A stretch of 64,000 nucleotides of DNA from Pipra filicauda (taxonomy: Eukaryota; Chordata; Aves; Passeriformes; Pipridae): assembly GCF_003945595.2 (NCBI RefSeq), contig NW_024105087.1:930001-994000 (forward strand), written 5' to 3'. The position numbers were made by a program, and so were the translations under genes. The notes beneath the pieces are model-generated. The model was given only the letters and a program-made list of their open reading frames with translations. It was not told where the DNA came from and did not search any database. Numbering within the stretch: the first letter of the stretch is position 1; each line of letters starts with the position of its first letter. Below, in pieces: positions 35,251-50,200 of the stretch.

Positions 35251-38200
35251 CGGACTCCCGTCCGAGCGGAGCATATCCAGCACCTCAGTTGCCATCTTTC
35301 CCTGAATTCTCTGGGGTAGCCAGTTTCTCGCTTTCTGCATGGGGCATATTTCGTATGTGTGTGAAAATGCTTCCCCTGAAGCTCTTGGTGGTGGGGAGGA
35401 ACAGTGTTTTAAAATTGCTGACGAAAATGATCAGATTTAAATCTTTATGATGCTTTTCCCAAGGAGGAAGGGCACCCAAACCGACGAAGGAGGAAAAGTG
35501 AAATGAATCGCAGCATAGTCAGTGCTATGTATACATCAGTATGTGACTGTGAAAAGTAGGGTTTGTATCATCTTTGAAGTTTTCGGACAAAGTTTGTTTA
35601 TGTACTTCAGTGCATTCAAGTTCCTTGGTGCTTAGCTAAAAAAAAAACAAACCAACATTTATTTAAATAGTATCTTTTAAATGCCTCAAGTTAAAATGTT
35701 TTAAGGCTTTTGGGTGAGAATGAATCTACTCCAAGTACTATCTGGGGCTGTAAATGGTAGGATGATAACTGTTAAGGGCAGAAGATGCAGTTACTGGAAA
35801 AAAAGTTTTTGAATAGCAGAAGGTGAGGGGGTGAAGGTCACACTTGCCTGAGGGAGCAATCCAGATGTCCTAGTGAGATAGTATTATTTGGATGACTTGC
35901 CTTCACCTGTGATTAACCACAATTTGCATTCTTTCTTCTTAGATCACTAATCATTATTTTTTAGTGTCATCAAATGTTGTGACAAGGGGTGACTCAAAAT
36001 GTTTTGGGCAGAAGTATGGAGAAGTATCTGATGGCATGTCGACAGTGGTTAATTGCAAGAGCCTAAGGGAGGAAATAATGACTTATCTCGAGAGTTGCCA
36101 TTACTTTTGTGTAAAATACTTTTAGGAATTACATGCCAGTCAGTATATTAAAAATTATATTAATATGAATTTATACTGAACATAAATATTACATAAAATA
36201 CTTTATCTATAAAAGAAAAGCCAATGAAAAACTGTGAAGTGTTCTGAAGAGAAGAGTCAGCTAAGGTGAACTTCCTACAGGAGCGTAAAGAAACTCAATC
36301 CACCTAGGTAGTCCATTTACCTCTATTTGGCCTTGCTTTGCCTGTGAATTCTTTGTACTCAGAATACCTACATGGAGAGAATCTCTGAAAGGAAGTGTTT
36401 TGTGGTGAATGACTCCTGTTCCTTGGCTCACAGGTCTGCCTTGGTTAGAAACCTGACAGAAACAAGCTGATTGTCTGCCAGCCATTCCAAGCAGCACCTG
36501 CAAGAGCACCTGACAAGATATGTGTTGTTGCCCCTGACTTTTCCCTGCCAAAATCACATTAACAGTGGAAAGCGCTAAATACACAGTTGCTGCCTGGGAG
36601 TCTGAAACTGTCTGGGGGTTTTGAATCAAGCGCACAGGTTTTCTTCTGAGAGGAGTTTCCTGGCTGTGTGGAGTCAGAGGATGCTGCAGTCTCTGATGGG
36701 CTGAGGCCTTTTTCACAACAGTGGTTAACATAATAGCTGCCTTAAGCTTCCTCTTCAGCTTCCAGCCCTGGATCTCCCAGGCAGTCTCCCTTGTCTCTTT
36801 GCCAGGAGGAGGATGGGCCCTTAGGCCTGCAGAGTCAGGATGGTGCTGCTACTGCTGCTGCTGCCGCTGCTCCCTTTGTTGTCTCTTTGATGGGCTGGAT
36901 CACAGGAACTGCAGAAAGTGGTGGCTGTTTGTGCACCTCAGCTGAATACCAAGTTGCTCTTTGTTTTTGCTTGCTTATGTCCCACATGTTGGCATGTGGG
37001 AGGACATAGTGGGAGGACACACGTTGGCATGTAGCAGGCACAGTGGGAGGACAGTGACTGTGGTTTGTTTCCTCCATGGCATCTGTTATCAGGTAAAAAA
37101 ACATGTGTTTTTTTAAAGCTAATCTGCTGTGAGAGTCCAAGTCTGTCCACAGTTCAGGCACTAAATAGATGATAAATCTACAGTTCACCGTGGTACATGT
37201 GCTGGTCCACTGTCATGTCAGATGAAACAGCATATGAGTCTGTGGTGTTCTTCAGTTGTTATGCAGGCTGTGGTAAGGAGCCAAGTTGAGGTTAGCAGGA
37301 CACTTGTGCTTGGATTTTTTTCCTGCCAACAAGAAAAAAATCTGTTTCGGCTTGTTTCAGGAGGGCAGAAGCCTGTTCCCAGTGCTGTAAGCATGGTCCA
37401 GGAAAAGGGATGGGAAAGCTCCTTTTAGGAACAAAGTGTTTTTGTACTTTGACCATCTGACATTTCTGACAAGAGACATCAGTTGGTGCACAATAGCTTT
37501 TTCTCTATGCTGAACTGCCTCAGCAAGACACATGCTTCTAAGCAAAATGCAGTATGTACCGATGAGAATGTGCTTCTGTTGGCTTGCATCTGGCCCCTGA
37601 GTACTGCACTAGGGATTACCAGCTTTGTATGGAGAATATAAGTAGGTTTTTTCCTATGTGATAAGGGGAAAAAGAGTAGAAAATTGTGACCAGTTGTGCT
37701 AATACCAGAGAAATGAAGTACAGCAGGCAGACCACTTGCTATTAGAAAGCCTGCTTCCCCTCAATCACGTGGGTATTCCTTAAAGTACATTAACTTGCTT
37801 CTGAATTGCCTTACCAAACTCAGCAGACTTTTAGGAAACTGCTCATTTCTGCCTGTGGCTTCCCTTTCAGTGTTAATAGAAGTATGGTTTTAAAAAACAT
37901 CTCCAGCAGCTGTTCACCCCTACGAGGAGCTAGTCTGGGCTAGTCACCTGCTGTGCTGATGCTTGTGAAATCACTTGCTGCAGAAATCTTTCCTACTGCT
38001 AGAACACTGGGGACTGCCTCTTGCAATCATCACAGCATGCTGCATTTCTCCCTGTTCGGTTTTCAACATCATCAGATAGCTTCCATTTTTAAACTTAGTG
38101 CATCTTCACCTCTCAGTCTCATTTTTTCTCTATCTCAATCCGTTGCCTCTTTTATGAGCTCTAATATGGTTGGGGCTGGTGAAGGCCCTGCAAGCCACTC

Positions 38201-41200
38201 AAGCTGTCTTGCGAAGCAGTTGAGAAACACAGCCTTTCAGAGAGTCACTTGTCTTTCCTTAAGGCCTGTAGTGCAGCCATTGCCACAGAGCAATCTGTTT
38301 CTCTATTTTCATCAGTTTGTAGAAGATCTGGAGGACTTGTTTAGACCGTGTGTCCATATATTTGGCAGTAGCAATGAGCCCCCTGCCCCCCAGTAATGGT
38401 CTTTGCTTGACAGACTGCAGTTCAATTTGTTAAAACTAATTCCAGTACTTTGGTGTTTTTTCATTCTGCTGTTTTGTTTGTTTCTTTGTGGGTTTTTTTT
38501 GGTGTGTGTGCCTAGCTACCTAACACAGTAGGGTTGCTGTCAGCAACACTTTGTACAAATTGTTCTGCTTGATCTATCTAATGGGAATATGTTTCTTGTC
38601 TTTTTTAAATACAAGAAACGGGGTGCATGATACTTGTGAAATATTAAGAAACGAGAAGGCCCGAGGGAAGTGAAATTATTGGGTCACATTTGTGTCAGGA
38701 AACAAACAACCTGGCTATTAACTAACATCAGATTATTGTCTATTTTTGGACTAATGGTTTGGTGATGACTGCAAGCCCTTTGAAGGCACTGCCCTGCTCC
38801 CCAGTCTCTTGAGGCTCCTTGTGGGGCTTGCAGTTAGCAGAGAGAGCACTTCTTGTGTGGTTGGCTTTGCCTTCTGTAATGCACAACAGATGCTTGCAGT
38901 CATAGGTGTTTTTCACGTCCTGTAACTGATCCATTGAGGTTTAATAGCAGCCCCTTTTTAACAGAAGCAATTTCTTATTATGCTGCCCTGCAGGGAATGT
39001 GCTTTTGCTGGACAAGAATGTAACTTTATTTGGTACCTAGGAGGTTTAAGCCCAAGTTACTTGTGTTGCAGGTGACCCTGGCAATATGAATGGACCTAAA
39101 CTTGAGGAAAATATACCTGTGGGGGAAAAAAGGACTTTTCAGTGCCTGTGGTCAAACTAGAGATCGTGACTGTGCAGGGTAGGTGGGATGGACTGTAATG
39201 TCCTGTTCCAGGTATGCCAGGCTGCAGCTTCTTAGGTTAGACATTTGGAAGAAACTCTTTACAGAGTGAGTGATTGGGCTTTGGAATGGGCTGCCCAGGA
39301 ACATAGTGGAGTCACTGGCCCTGGGGGTATTGAAGAGGAGACTGAATGTGGCACTTAATAGACAAGGTGGTGTTAGGTCAAAGGTGATCGCAGAGGTCTT
39401 TTCCAACCTAGTTAATTCTGTGATTCTTCCCATAAGTCACTGTCAGGGTTGCATGTGGTGCTGGGTGTAAGGGCGGGGAAGGGAAAAGGACAAGATGTAA
39501 GCTGATAAATAGATGAATCATTGTGGATTTTGACTGTTTCTTCTGTAACTCACTGGCCTCTGAAGCAAGCTTTGCTGACTAATGTCATTGCATGGTGTCA
39601 GTGAAGGCCTCTGTCTCTGTAATTGCTATCCTTCAAGGACTGCTGGGCAGAGGAGAATCTGAGAGCTCTGAAGTGAGAGAGTGGCTCTGAAAGCTGCCAG
39701 CTCAGATGGTAATGAGGAGCATGTCTTGGAGACATTCCTGATGTGAATGACGCATCCTTGTTTACAGAGCTTAGAACTGGCTTTTGGAATAGTATTTTAG
39801 TAAATTTGCTGCAGAATCGTGAATTAAATTCCTGGCCCGTATTAACCTAGACCCCAGTCCTTTGAAGGCCTTTCTGTATGTTTACCACAGATTTAAAAAT
39901 CAAGGCTCCTTGCACATAAGTAAGTTTGGCAGAGCTGGGGGTTATCCTCTGCTGTGGTTGCATCACTAATTAATGCAGCATCTTCCAGGTCAACAACTCT
40001 GATCTGAAACTGCTCTCAATTTCACAGCATGTGAACATTGGGATTCCTGATACTGTTGGTAAGCAAATGCTGTTAAAAAAATAACAGCAGCTGTATTCAA
40101 AGCTTGCCTTAAAGAGTTTGTGAAGCTGGCATAAAAGAAGCTGCTTGGCATTTTTGTTGCTGATGCCCTTAGTGTTTTTCTGTAAAGCTGGACTCTTGGT
40201 CTTTGGATACCTGTCTACCATGAAGTACCTGCTATACAGGTCACGTGTGCAGAACAATTTGGAAAGGTCCTTGGGGGGGGGGGGCAGATGTCCATCAGGA
40301 TGAGAAGATTCATGGGAGATCAAGAGGACCTTTTGCCCTCACTCGGAAGTGATTGCTCCTCTTGATGGTGCTGATGCCCTCTCCTCACACAAAAGAACCC
40401 AGTAATTGGTATGCAGATTTTGCTGTGTTAAACAAGGCAGCATTGTGTGGGAGGTGCTATGAAACCTTTCTGTTGTTATTGAGGTTTGGAGAGACTCCAA
40501 GGAGGAGTACTCACCTAAACTAGCATATAAATTTTTGGCTCTTATCTGGCAGTGCCTTTAAATAGAGGAACACCAGTAGTCTAACTTCACATGAGTACAG
40601 ATTTCAGTTATCTCTCTTCTTCTGAATAATCGTCAAACATTGCTATTAAGCCAGAGATGATGTAAAGGGGTAAATGAGGTGAAAGGCTAAGCTCCATTTG
40701 TTAGGGAAACAGGAGAAATCTCTGAAGTGTTCTTAATAACTTGACTTTTGATCCTAGCAAAGTATCTCTAGATGTGCTTTCATGAAACAATATGTCAAGC
40801 TTGTCTTTGAAGGTAGTTGTCTATTTGGCAACTGTCTTATCTGGAGTTAGGAAGGGTTTTTCACATCTCCTGTAAATAATGTGTGATTTTTGACTCTGAA
40901 GTCTGACTGTATCTTTCTCTAAGCACTGCATAAGTCCTGCATGTGTGGCAGTTGCTCAGTGATGTATATGTGAAATTGGTTTTGTTATTGTTGGTTCTTC
41001 TTTTTTTTTTAAGGTGTTGATAAATTAAAGGCCTTTCCTAAGGGGATGAGGAGGGAGGCCTTTTTAGGGAAAAGTTGGTGTTTTCCTTGCCTAGTGAAGT
41101 GTGGTATCTTCAGATTCTGCCTTGTGTGATTAGAACATCCAAGCTACTTTGTTGTGAGCAGTTGGAATACTAAAATTTCAAAATCAGACTTGTGGTGATG

Positions 41201-44200
41201 TTTGTAGTTATGCGACCATGCTGCTTTCTAACTACATTTGCAGTTCTGTGGGTAGCCCCAGCTGCAGAACTGTTTTTAATCTGCTCAGGAGCCTGGTGTT
41301 TTATACTCATTCCAAAAAGCGTCTTCAAGAATCCCTACTAAAAACTTAGGTCTGCACCAAGTATTTGAAACTACCTGCTCAGCGCCAGCTCACAAGCTGG
41401 GAGAAGCCACCCAGATTTGCGTCAATGTTACTGATAGATCCAGAAGACCTGCCAGTCTGCTTTTTGCTCATTTCCTGAGCGGAATGGAGGCTATGGCTTG
41501 TAATTGTTTCACGCTTTTTGATCTCTAATACACAAACACAGTATTTTCCCCTCTGTAGGATGGATCAGCTCACATTGTGATCACTCTTTGTAGCATAAAG
41601 TTGTCCTCTAGCATAGGAACCAGCTGAAACAGCGATGGATGGTACATATCCTTAGTTTGCAGGAAGGAAGGGAAATTACTCACACTGCTGCATGTGGTGT
41701 CTCTTTTGTTTTTCAACCTGGATATAAACACGCTTTTCACTTGATCAAAGTTCAGATTTTGGCTTTGATGATAGTGCCGTTATTTTGGGTGCCTGAGAAT
41801 AAGTGGAAGAATTAGACAGTAAGTTAAAGTTAAGTAAAAATAGCTTGCTGCTTGGTTGCTGGAACATGCATATTTTCTGGAAATATAATGGATTGAGGGA
41901 AGAAGAAAGCTGACAGAGAGGACTTAAAGCTTGTTTGCTGTAGCATCTGGTAGATGAGGATCCTTGAATGCCCAAAGGCTCCTGGCAAAGAGGGGGAGCT
42001 GGTCTCATCCTTGTCTGTTTTATTAAGTGTACTTAAATCACGTGGGAGACCTGGCACAGAACATAAAACTGCCTCAGCTATTGACTAGTGGAGCACAAGT
42101 CAGCTGTTCCCTGGAAGCTCTGCTCAACCTTTGTACAAGATGCCACGCTGGTGTCAAGCTTGGGGCAGTGCTCCCAGCTCCTGGGAAAGCATGGGTAGAG
42201 GGCAAAGGGAGCTGTCTGCTCTAGTCTCTCTCTGCCACTGTTCCCTCCTTCCCCCCACCAGGGTGGGCTGCTGCACCTTTCTGGAGTTAGATGAACCTGT
42301 GGAGCTAAGATCAGATGACTTAGGAAGAAGGAATGTACTTTTCTCGGTAGGGTTGATAAACATATCTGTGCAGTAGAAACTGACTTGAGTTACATGACCC
42401 TGCAATTTGTCTGCTTTGGGAAGAGTCCACTGCCTCCTTTGCATAGCAAAATGACAAAGGATACTGCAGTACAGTAGGATGTTGCAAGCTTTTGAGCATT
42501 ACAAAGGTGTGTCTCAATAACCTGTGTCCTTTTTGACACTGTTTAGCATGAACCCATAACTGCAGGGTTTCTGTAGCAAAAGCTTTGTGGGGGGACTGTT
42601 GCATGCTCTTTCTAAACACCAAGCAGCAAATGTTCTTCCAGGTTTTGATTACCCCTTTGAGAGAATTTGAAAGATGAAAAGTTATTTTTTCTGCTAGTGT
42701 GTTTGGCTGAGACCATTAGCCAAGTATGCTCTTTCTCTTCTATGTGATAAGTGACTTACCTGTTTGTGGAGATTTTAATTCATTGAATTCAGTGGTTCAA
42801 ACTTGGTCAGAGAATGACTGTGTGTGCTGGTCTTTCTGTACCCCCAAACCTATTTCATAGAAGAAATGTATAAGTGACAGTGTTGTGAATAGTTTCTTCA
42901 CTGAGCAGTGTTTTAATTTGGTATCTCCCAGAAGTTTTATGGTCATAACACTGCTGAGGATATTGTGTAGCCAGAAAGTATTGAGTTCCTGGAAGAGCTA
43001 TTGCCTTAGCAGCAGCAGCAGAACTGAGAAAACAAATAACTCTTGGTAGGGTAGGTTGTGATTCAGCAAGACTTGATACATGAAGCAGTACTGGCTCGTA
43101 CTAGGAAGCTGTGTGGTGCAGATAATGCCATGAGTCAGGATGCTGACCTTCCAAAAGGGAACTGCATCTCCAAATGCCCCACGGCTTGGTTAGAGCGGAG
43201 AGGTGGAAAATGCATGGTTTATCTTTGGTCTGGGTCCTTCCTGTGCAGACCAGTGAGCATCACTGGTATGCTGTTAAAAAAGTATGCTGCTTAAGTTGTT
43301 AAGGTTTGAACAGGATCTGATCTTCTCCTAGGAGCTCATTTCTCCCAGATCCCCTGTCTGTCTTGAATATGCCTATTATATTCCTAGAAATAGTATGAAG
43401 TCCTGTGGAGGAGGAATTAATGTGCATAGTGGGGAGCCACAGAGTCAGCCCTCATTGGCTGAGCTTTCCATCCCTTAGCAAAGCTGCCATGTAGGGAAAG
43501 GAAGGATCCAGGCAAGAAGGGCTACTCTGACATCACAGGCTTTGGGGTGGAAAAGGGGGTGTAATTGTTAACTCAGTAAAAATGAAGCTGAGATAGCAGG
43601 GTGTAATAAAAGCACTCTGTGGAACTGAGTCAGATGAAGGTCAAGAGAGTCTTTTGCCCTGAGAACAGGTTAAACTGGCTCCAGCCTCACCGGGACTGGA
43701 AATGAGAGGAAATCTCCTAATTCTGATGTGGTTCTGCCAGGGGGTTTTGCAGGAATCAGGGCAGCTGGGAAGCTTTGACACTCACTGGAGAGCAGAGCTT
43801 ACTTTATCACCTATTGCAATCTCATTCTCTCAGCCCACCTGCTGGAAAAGAGCAGGTTAACCCCAGTGAGCTGGCAGCCCCTCCCAGGGGCAGGAGAACG
43901 GGCTCTCTGCAGCTGTATCAATAGAGCTGGGGATTCGGCCTGTTCCTCTGCTGCTCAGAGCTCTAAAATGAGAGCTGAGAGAGTTGGGGCTGTTCAGCCT
44001 GGAGAACAGGTGGCTCTGGGGAGACCTTATGGCATCTTCCAGTATGTAAAGGGGGCTTACAAGAAGATTGGAGAGGGACTTTTCACATGGGCATGCAGTG
44101 ATAGAACAAGGGGGGATGGCCTTAAGCTGAAAGAGGGTAGGTTTATATTAGTTATGAGGAAGAAAATCTCTACTGTGAGGGTAGTGAGGCCATGGCACAG

Positions 44201-47200
44201 GTTGCCCGGAAAAGTTGTGGATGCCCAGTCCTTGGAGGTGTTCAAGATGAGGCTGGATGAGGCTCTGAGCAACCTGGTCTAGTGGAAGGTGTCCCTGCCC
44301 ATAGCAGGGGACTTTGAACTAGATGAACTTGAAGATCCTTTCCAACCCAAACCACTATGGTTCTGTGAAAATGCCAAGAAATGAGCAGTTGCAGAGTCAA
44401 ATAGAATTTTTGGTTTGTTCAGCTTGGAAAAATCTTGGGTGCAGTCCTTTTTTGTCCTGGACTGCATTTAAATGAAGCTTCCTGTGACTGCAAATGTTGT
44501 CTTGGTATTTAGTAGAATTAGCTGTGTGCAGGCCTTAGTTTGACTTTCTTTTTCTTCAGTATGGTGAAACTACTCTGGCTGAGTTGTGATGTGTCTGTCA
44601 GCTCTGTGAACATTCTGTGCTGTGTGCTCAAGGGGTGTTGTCTAGCTCAGCTCCTGGAGCTTCCCATGCAGCCTGGATTTGCTGGCTGGTGTGCAAGTAG
44701 CAAGGCTGACAGAGGCCTTTCAGGCTCTTGGTGGCTGTGTCTGAACTGGCACCAAAGCTCTGAGGTGGCTCTCTGAAGACTGACAAGCACAACTGGTAAG
44801 TACTGACTAGCAAGGGGGGGGGGGGTGTGGTGTTCTGGTGTTTTTTGTTTGTTTACTTTTTTCTTTCTTTGTTTGTTTCTTCATAGGAACTGTGTATGGG
44901 TTTGGGTTTGTGAACACATCTGAGGAAGATGGGTGATGATTACCTGGTGTAGATATTCTTTGAAAATAACAGCCTGTCTTTGATTAACTGTTGCTTTTTT
45001 TTTAGGTGACTTTTCTTCCTTGAGTGAATACAGCATTTGTGAAATTAATGTTTTCTTTCTGTTTGACAGTGGGCCACTATACGGATAGAAAAAGGTGCCA
45101 AAAAGCCACAGCCACAGATGCCAAAGACTCCTTCTGCTAATGGTGAGAGCCTGGGGTCAAGTCAAATTAATAAGACTGATGTTCTAAAATCAGAGTACTG
45201 AGTCCTTTGCAAATGAATTAGTTAGATGTGTGCATGAGAGAACTGGAAAAGAGGTGGGGTGGGTACACGCTGACTGTTGTGGTTTCACCCCAGCCAGCCT
45301 CCAAGCTCAAAGCAGCCTCTCGCTCACTCCCCCTCCAGTGGGACTGGGGAGAGAACCAGAAGGGTAAGAGGTAGAGCACTTGTGGGTTGAGATAAAGGCA
45401 GTTTAATAGGGAAAGCAAAAGCTGCACATACAAGCAAAGCAAAACAAAGAATTAATTCACTGTTTCCCACAGGCAGGCAGGTGTTCAGCTACTTCCAGGA
45501 GAGCAGGGCCCTATGGCGCTTAACAGGTACTTGGGAAGACAAACGCCATCACTGCAAATGTCCCTTCTTTCCTCTTTTTTCCTTCCACTTTATATACTGA
45601 GCATGATGCCATATGGTATGGAATATCCCTTTGGTCAGTTTGGGTCACCTGTCCTGGCTGTGTCTCTTCCCAACCTTCCATGCACCTCCAACATCTTCAG
45701 CAATGTAACAGTACAAAAAGCAAAGGCCTTGGCTCTGTGTAAGCCCTGCTCAGCAATAACAAAAACATCTCTGTATTATAATTACTGTGTTCAGCACAAA
45801 TCCAAAATGCAGCTCCATACCAGCCACCATGAAGAAAATTAACTCTACCCCAGCTAAAACCAGCACTCTGATACATCTAATTATTTTGCAATGCTGCTGT
45901 TCCTGCAGGATGAAATGCTGTTTTTACTGGCTTGTACTGAATGGTTGAAAAACAGGGGATGAGGAAGTGAAGTGTATGAAATAACATTAGGTTTAACAAA
46001 ACAAAGTAAAGCGTAAGATGGAGACCATCCTCAAACTTGATAGAAGTTTTCAATTTTAAATATAAGGTTGATTTCTATCTTGAAATCTCTTTAAGTCATT
46101 TTCTGCAGGGTTGCTGGCCAGCTATCTCAGTCCTAACAGCATCAGAGTACACTGAAAATATTCTCTCAGGAGATCTGAATGTTTATTGGACAGTACTTTT
46201 CCAAGCTCAGTGCTTTCCTGTTGTAGGGCTGCCAGATTAAAGTGTGTGGTGTTATACTCATTCCCCTTTTTCAGTCTGCTTCTATTGGCCTTTTGCCCCC
46301 TGGAGTTTATATCAGTGTTTGTCAAACTTCTTACGCTCCTTGTCTGTAGAAAGACAGCTGAAAAATTGCTTCATAATTCTTCCTTTAGCCTAATTTTGAA
46401 ATTGGTTTTTTTACTATGTCTTAACCCATAGTCTGTGTGAGTTGTAGTAGGTCAGTTGGTAGGCTGTAGTAGGTCAGAGTTGGCTGTAAGACTTTGGAGC
46501 TGTGAGAGCAGTCTGAGTTTGCCTAGGAAACAGGAGAAGGCTCAAAAGGCATTGTGGTCTGCAGTTGGTTTTCTCCTGGTTCCTGAATGACTTAGTATTG
46601 CTAATCATTTGCTTGGTTTTGACAGCCTTTGGCAGCATTTTCTATGTGTTCCCTCATTAGGCAGCACAGCTGGAAACAGGCCCAGCTTGCCAGTTAGTAG
46701 ACGAGTCAGTTGTTACCTGATTCTAGGAATTAGCTCATGCAAACAGGAGGCAGTAATGGGGACTGAATTGCTGAACTGGTTGTGTGTGTTTCATCTCCAG
46801 AGGAGTATCCTTATCAATGCTGTAAACACTGGTATCTTACTATCTGTAGGCCAGGCATGAAACAGGCTTCGATGGTAGCAGATGCAAGTGTCAGCACCTG
46901 TAATAATAAACTGGAGATACTGCCCAGCAGCTCTTAAAACAGCTTAAAACTTGTCTTATTTAATTGCTGACTTTAAAGTGGCTGAGGAAAAGTACATCCT
47001 GTATCACTCACCAGTGTCCTGACAGTTGTGGGGTATTTCTGGGGGATGGCAGGGGAAGGCAAGGTCCTTCCAAATAATGTCAGTGCCCTGTTATGTGCTT
47101 CACAGGCTGTCAGTGATGCAGCAAGATACCTGTTTTCTTCTTGTAAGGCTGATAGTGCCCCATCATGCTATGGGTCAGTGAAAGGGCAAGAGATCCAGCT

Positions 47201-50200
47201 GTGCTGCTTCAGTTGTGCAGTAGGAGATTTTGTCTTCCTAGACATCTGGTCATTCTCATACGTAATTATTTCTTCTCTAGAAAAGAAAAGGGAGAGGTCC
47301 CATTAGTAGATATATCAATGAGCTATCTTTCCAAAAATCTCCAAATAGCTGTTTGTCTTGTGCATGACTGAGGGGTGTATAGTGTTAATATGTGCCATGG
47401 TTCAGAACCTGGACTAAATTGAATGTACTCCACCATCTGGAGCAGCATCATTGATAGTAAAAATGGACTGAGATAATTCATACAGATGATTGCATGGGGG
47501 CTGTGTTCAGGTGGTCTTATGTATGGGGATACAGAATTGCAATGGTGGCCTGAAGCACCACTTTTTAATGTCCTTTTTATATCTGAAATAAAAGATTAAA
47601 ACCTTTCCCCACTGTAGGTGGCTCGCTCTGTACGAAGCTAGTCTTAACTGTTACTTATTTAGAAGATGTGGGAAGCAGGGGAGATATGAAGCCTGCTGTG
47701 CCAAGCCATGCTCTGTGTATTGCTCTTGGGAGTATTTTAAGTGTAGGAATAACTGACTTGTAATTAGGAGACTGGATTCCTGTATGTGGATGAAAGTGCT
47801 GGAGGGTCAGGGCAGGTGTAGATCTAACAGTGCATTATATAAGTTGGCATCCCCTGAGGTGACAAAACACGAGCAGGCAGAGAGGCCCAATTGCATTACA
47901 CAATATTTACTGAGGGAGGAGAAATTCCTGCTGATAATGAGTTACAGAGTAGTTGATAAAACAGGGTAAAGGTAAATGTTTGTGTGTACGCATGTGCATG
48001 TTAAGTGTCGTAAGGGAGTGTGTATCACCTTTTCCATCTTTCCTGACTATCCAGTCATCACTAAGAGTTGGGTCAGGGTAGGAGGGAGCATTGCAGATGC
48101 ATGTCCAAGGGCAAGTTTTCCTGTTTGCAGGCAGAGCAAAAATGGTCTTCCCAAACACCTTAAAATTGTGTCTGTGAATAAAAAAAAAAAAAGACAAAAC
48201 GATGAGTGAGCACAACTGAGGAGACACCACCTTCCTCTGCAGTACCAAACTCAGTGTATTTCACATCTCTTGGCAGAAATGGCAGCCACTGCCCCTGCAC
48301 TGGTGCTGTGATAAGGAATAGTCCAGGGAGAAACATAGTTGCTTTGGGCAGTTACCTGGTACTGTCACCTCAGGGTGCCTCTATGTTAGAGGGCAGCATG
48401 TTTGTGCTGGAGCCAATGGTAGCTCTTGGCTGAGCAGGTAGCTGGAGGCTTGATGTCTATCTCATTGCAGCTGAATAACCAGCTCTCAGCTCTGTGTGGG
48501 TGTTGGCTGTGTTGTCTTCAAGCTGGTGGGTTTAAAAAAGACAAAAATGCTATTAAGTCAGTTTTGAAAATTACATCCAGTAAAAGAAAAGTTTAAGCAA
48601 ATAATGTTAGTAGCATCTACTCACTGTGTAGTATATACTTACTGTGTAAGTAGACAGTGTCAAATTTGAGCCTGGTATAATCAGGTGACCTAGAGTATGT
48701 GAGCTTGAAGGCTTGGAGCTTGTGCAGCAACCCTGAATAAAGCTGCTGCTATGGCTTTTTGTTTGGTTGAGAGTGATGTTGGCTGTTCTCCTGTGTAGTG
48801 CTGTCTTTGGCAAACTCAACTCTGCCCATGGCTAAGGATTAAAGGCCATTAAATGTTCCTTCTGATTACAAGACAGCTAAGTACATGACCAGAGCAGCAT
48901 GTGTTACCATTCTGTTCATAATACTTTCGTGTGCTGCTGAGATCCTGGCTTGGAGTAGCTTGTCCCAGGGCTGGTGCATGGAGGCGTCACGTGACAAGGA
49001 CAGTGCAGGCTGATGAGGCAAGACAGTACAGCTGTGCTCTCTCAGCTTGCCAGCAGATAATCTTGAACCCTGGGCTGGTTTCAGCCAAGAAGTTGTAGCC
49101 AGGTGAGCCAGATGCTTAACAGGTGCTGAACCAGAGTCTGGATGTTCCTAGTTCTGGCATCTGGAGAGAAGAGTGATACTTGTGTGATGGGTGCTGGAGA
49201 GTTCCCCTGGTTTCTTGCCTATGACCTGTCTCCAGCAGTGTGGAGCAGACAGGTTGGACTGATTTGCCTACAGTCCTGGATGTTTCAAAGTTTAGAGGTT
49301 TAAGGGACTGACTGAGAGAAAAATTGAACCACAAACTAGAGCTCTGATTTGGGTTTAAAATACAACACAAGTGTAGTTTATTCTGGTGAATGTTTGATGT
49401 GATGCATGCTTGTATAATTTAGATCCTGAAGGGCATGTGGTGTGCCATTTTGGTGTGCCATATTAATGATTTATATTTGTAGGCTTGTGATAGGATGATG
49501 CGGTGAGGTGGTGAGGTGGAATTGGAAGACATGGTTGCCAGGTTCAAAGCTGAAGGTGCTGATAGGTTTTGTTTCAATGTGAAATCTCTTAGATGTTGTT
49601 CTTTAGCATTTTCCTCAGTAATTAGTGGGCCTTGCATCTTGGAGCTTCCTATGTTATCCCATATGTATGCTACAGTGCAGTTCGAAGATTTTCCATATCA
49701 CTTGTAATTTAAATGTTGTGTGTGATTTGCACAGCAAATATGTTCAGAGTTTTTCTGCTGGCAAGACTTCATTGGGATGTAGATTTCCTACAAAAAACAC
49801 TTTATACAGTGTGGAAAGTTCTTAGTAGCTTGAAGAAGTTGGTGCTACGTCCTTTCCCTTTTTTATCTCAATATGGAAGCACAAGGATTATGCAATTTGT
49901 CAGAGAATGTCTGACAGAGTGGCAACCTGAACTTGGACCTCTGTAATCCAAGTTGAGTGTCTCAGGGGATGGTTGTTCTGGTGAACTGTTACTCTAAATT
50001 TCTTCAGTCATCAGTTTCTGGAGCCAGACTTGCTTACCAGAAAGCAGTTACTTGATCTTTTTATTTAGCTTACACAATTTGTCCTTGCCTTTAAAAGCTC
50101 TAGTGAGAAATTGGAGGTTATCAGACCATAAGTATAAAAAGTGAAAAGAGGGGAGGAGAAGAGGGAATATTTCCTATTGCTACTGCAGTTCTGAACTGTC

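Noticed and set aside
35827..35841. PPAR-response-like GGGGTGAAGGTCA in GPAT3 intron 1
   Set aside because: GPAT3 is linked to PPARgamma in mammalian fat cells, but the first half-site fits the AGGTCA consensus poorly and a single match in an intron is expected by chance.
36261..36731. 156-codon minus-strand open frame in GPAT3 intron 1
   Set aside because: No splice context, no recognisable domain, and composition like the surrounding intron. One long frame is expected by chance in 64 kb of moderate GC.
37953..38396. 147-codon plus-strand open frame in GPAT3 intron 1
   Set aside because: Low protein character, no homology I recognise and no promoter or splice signals.
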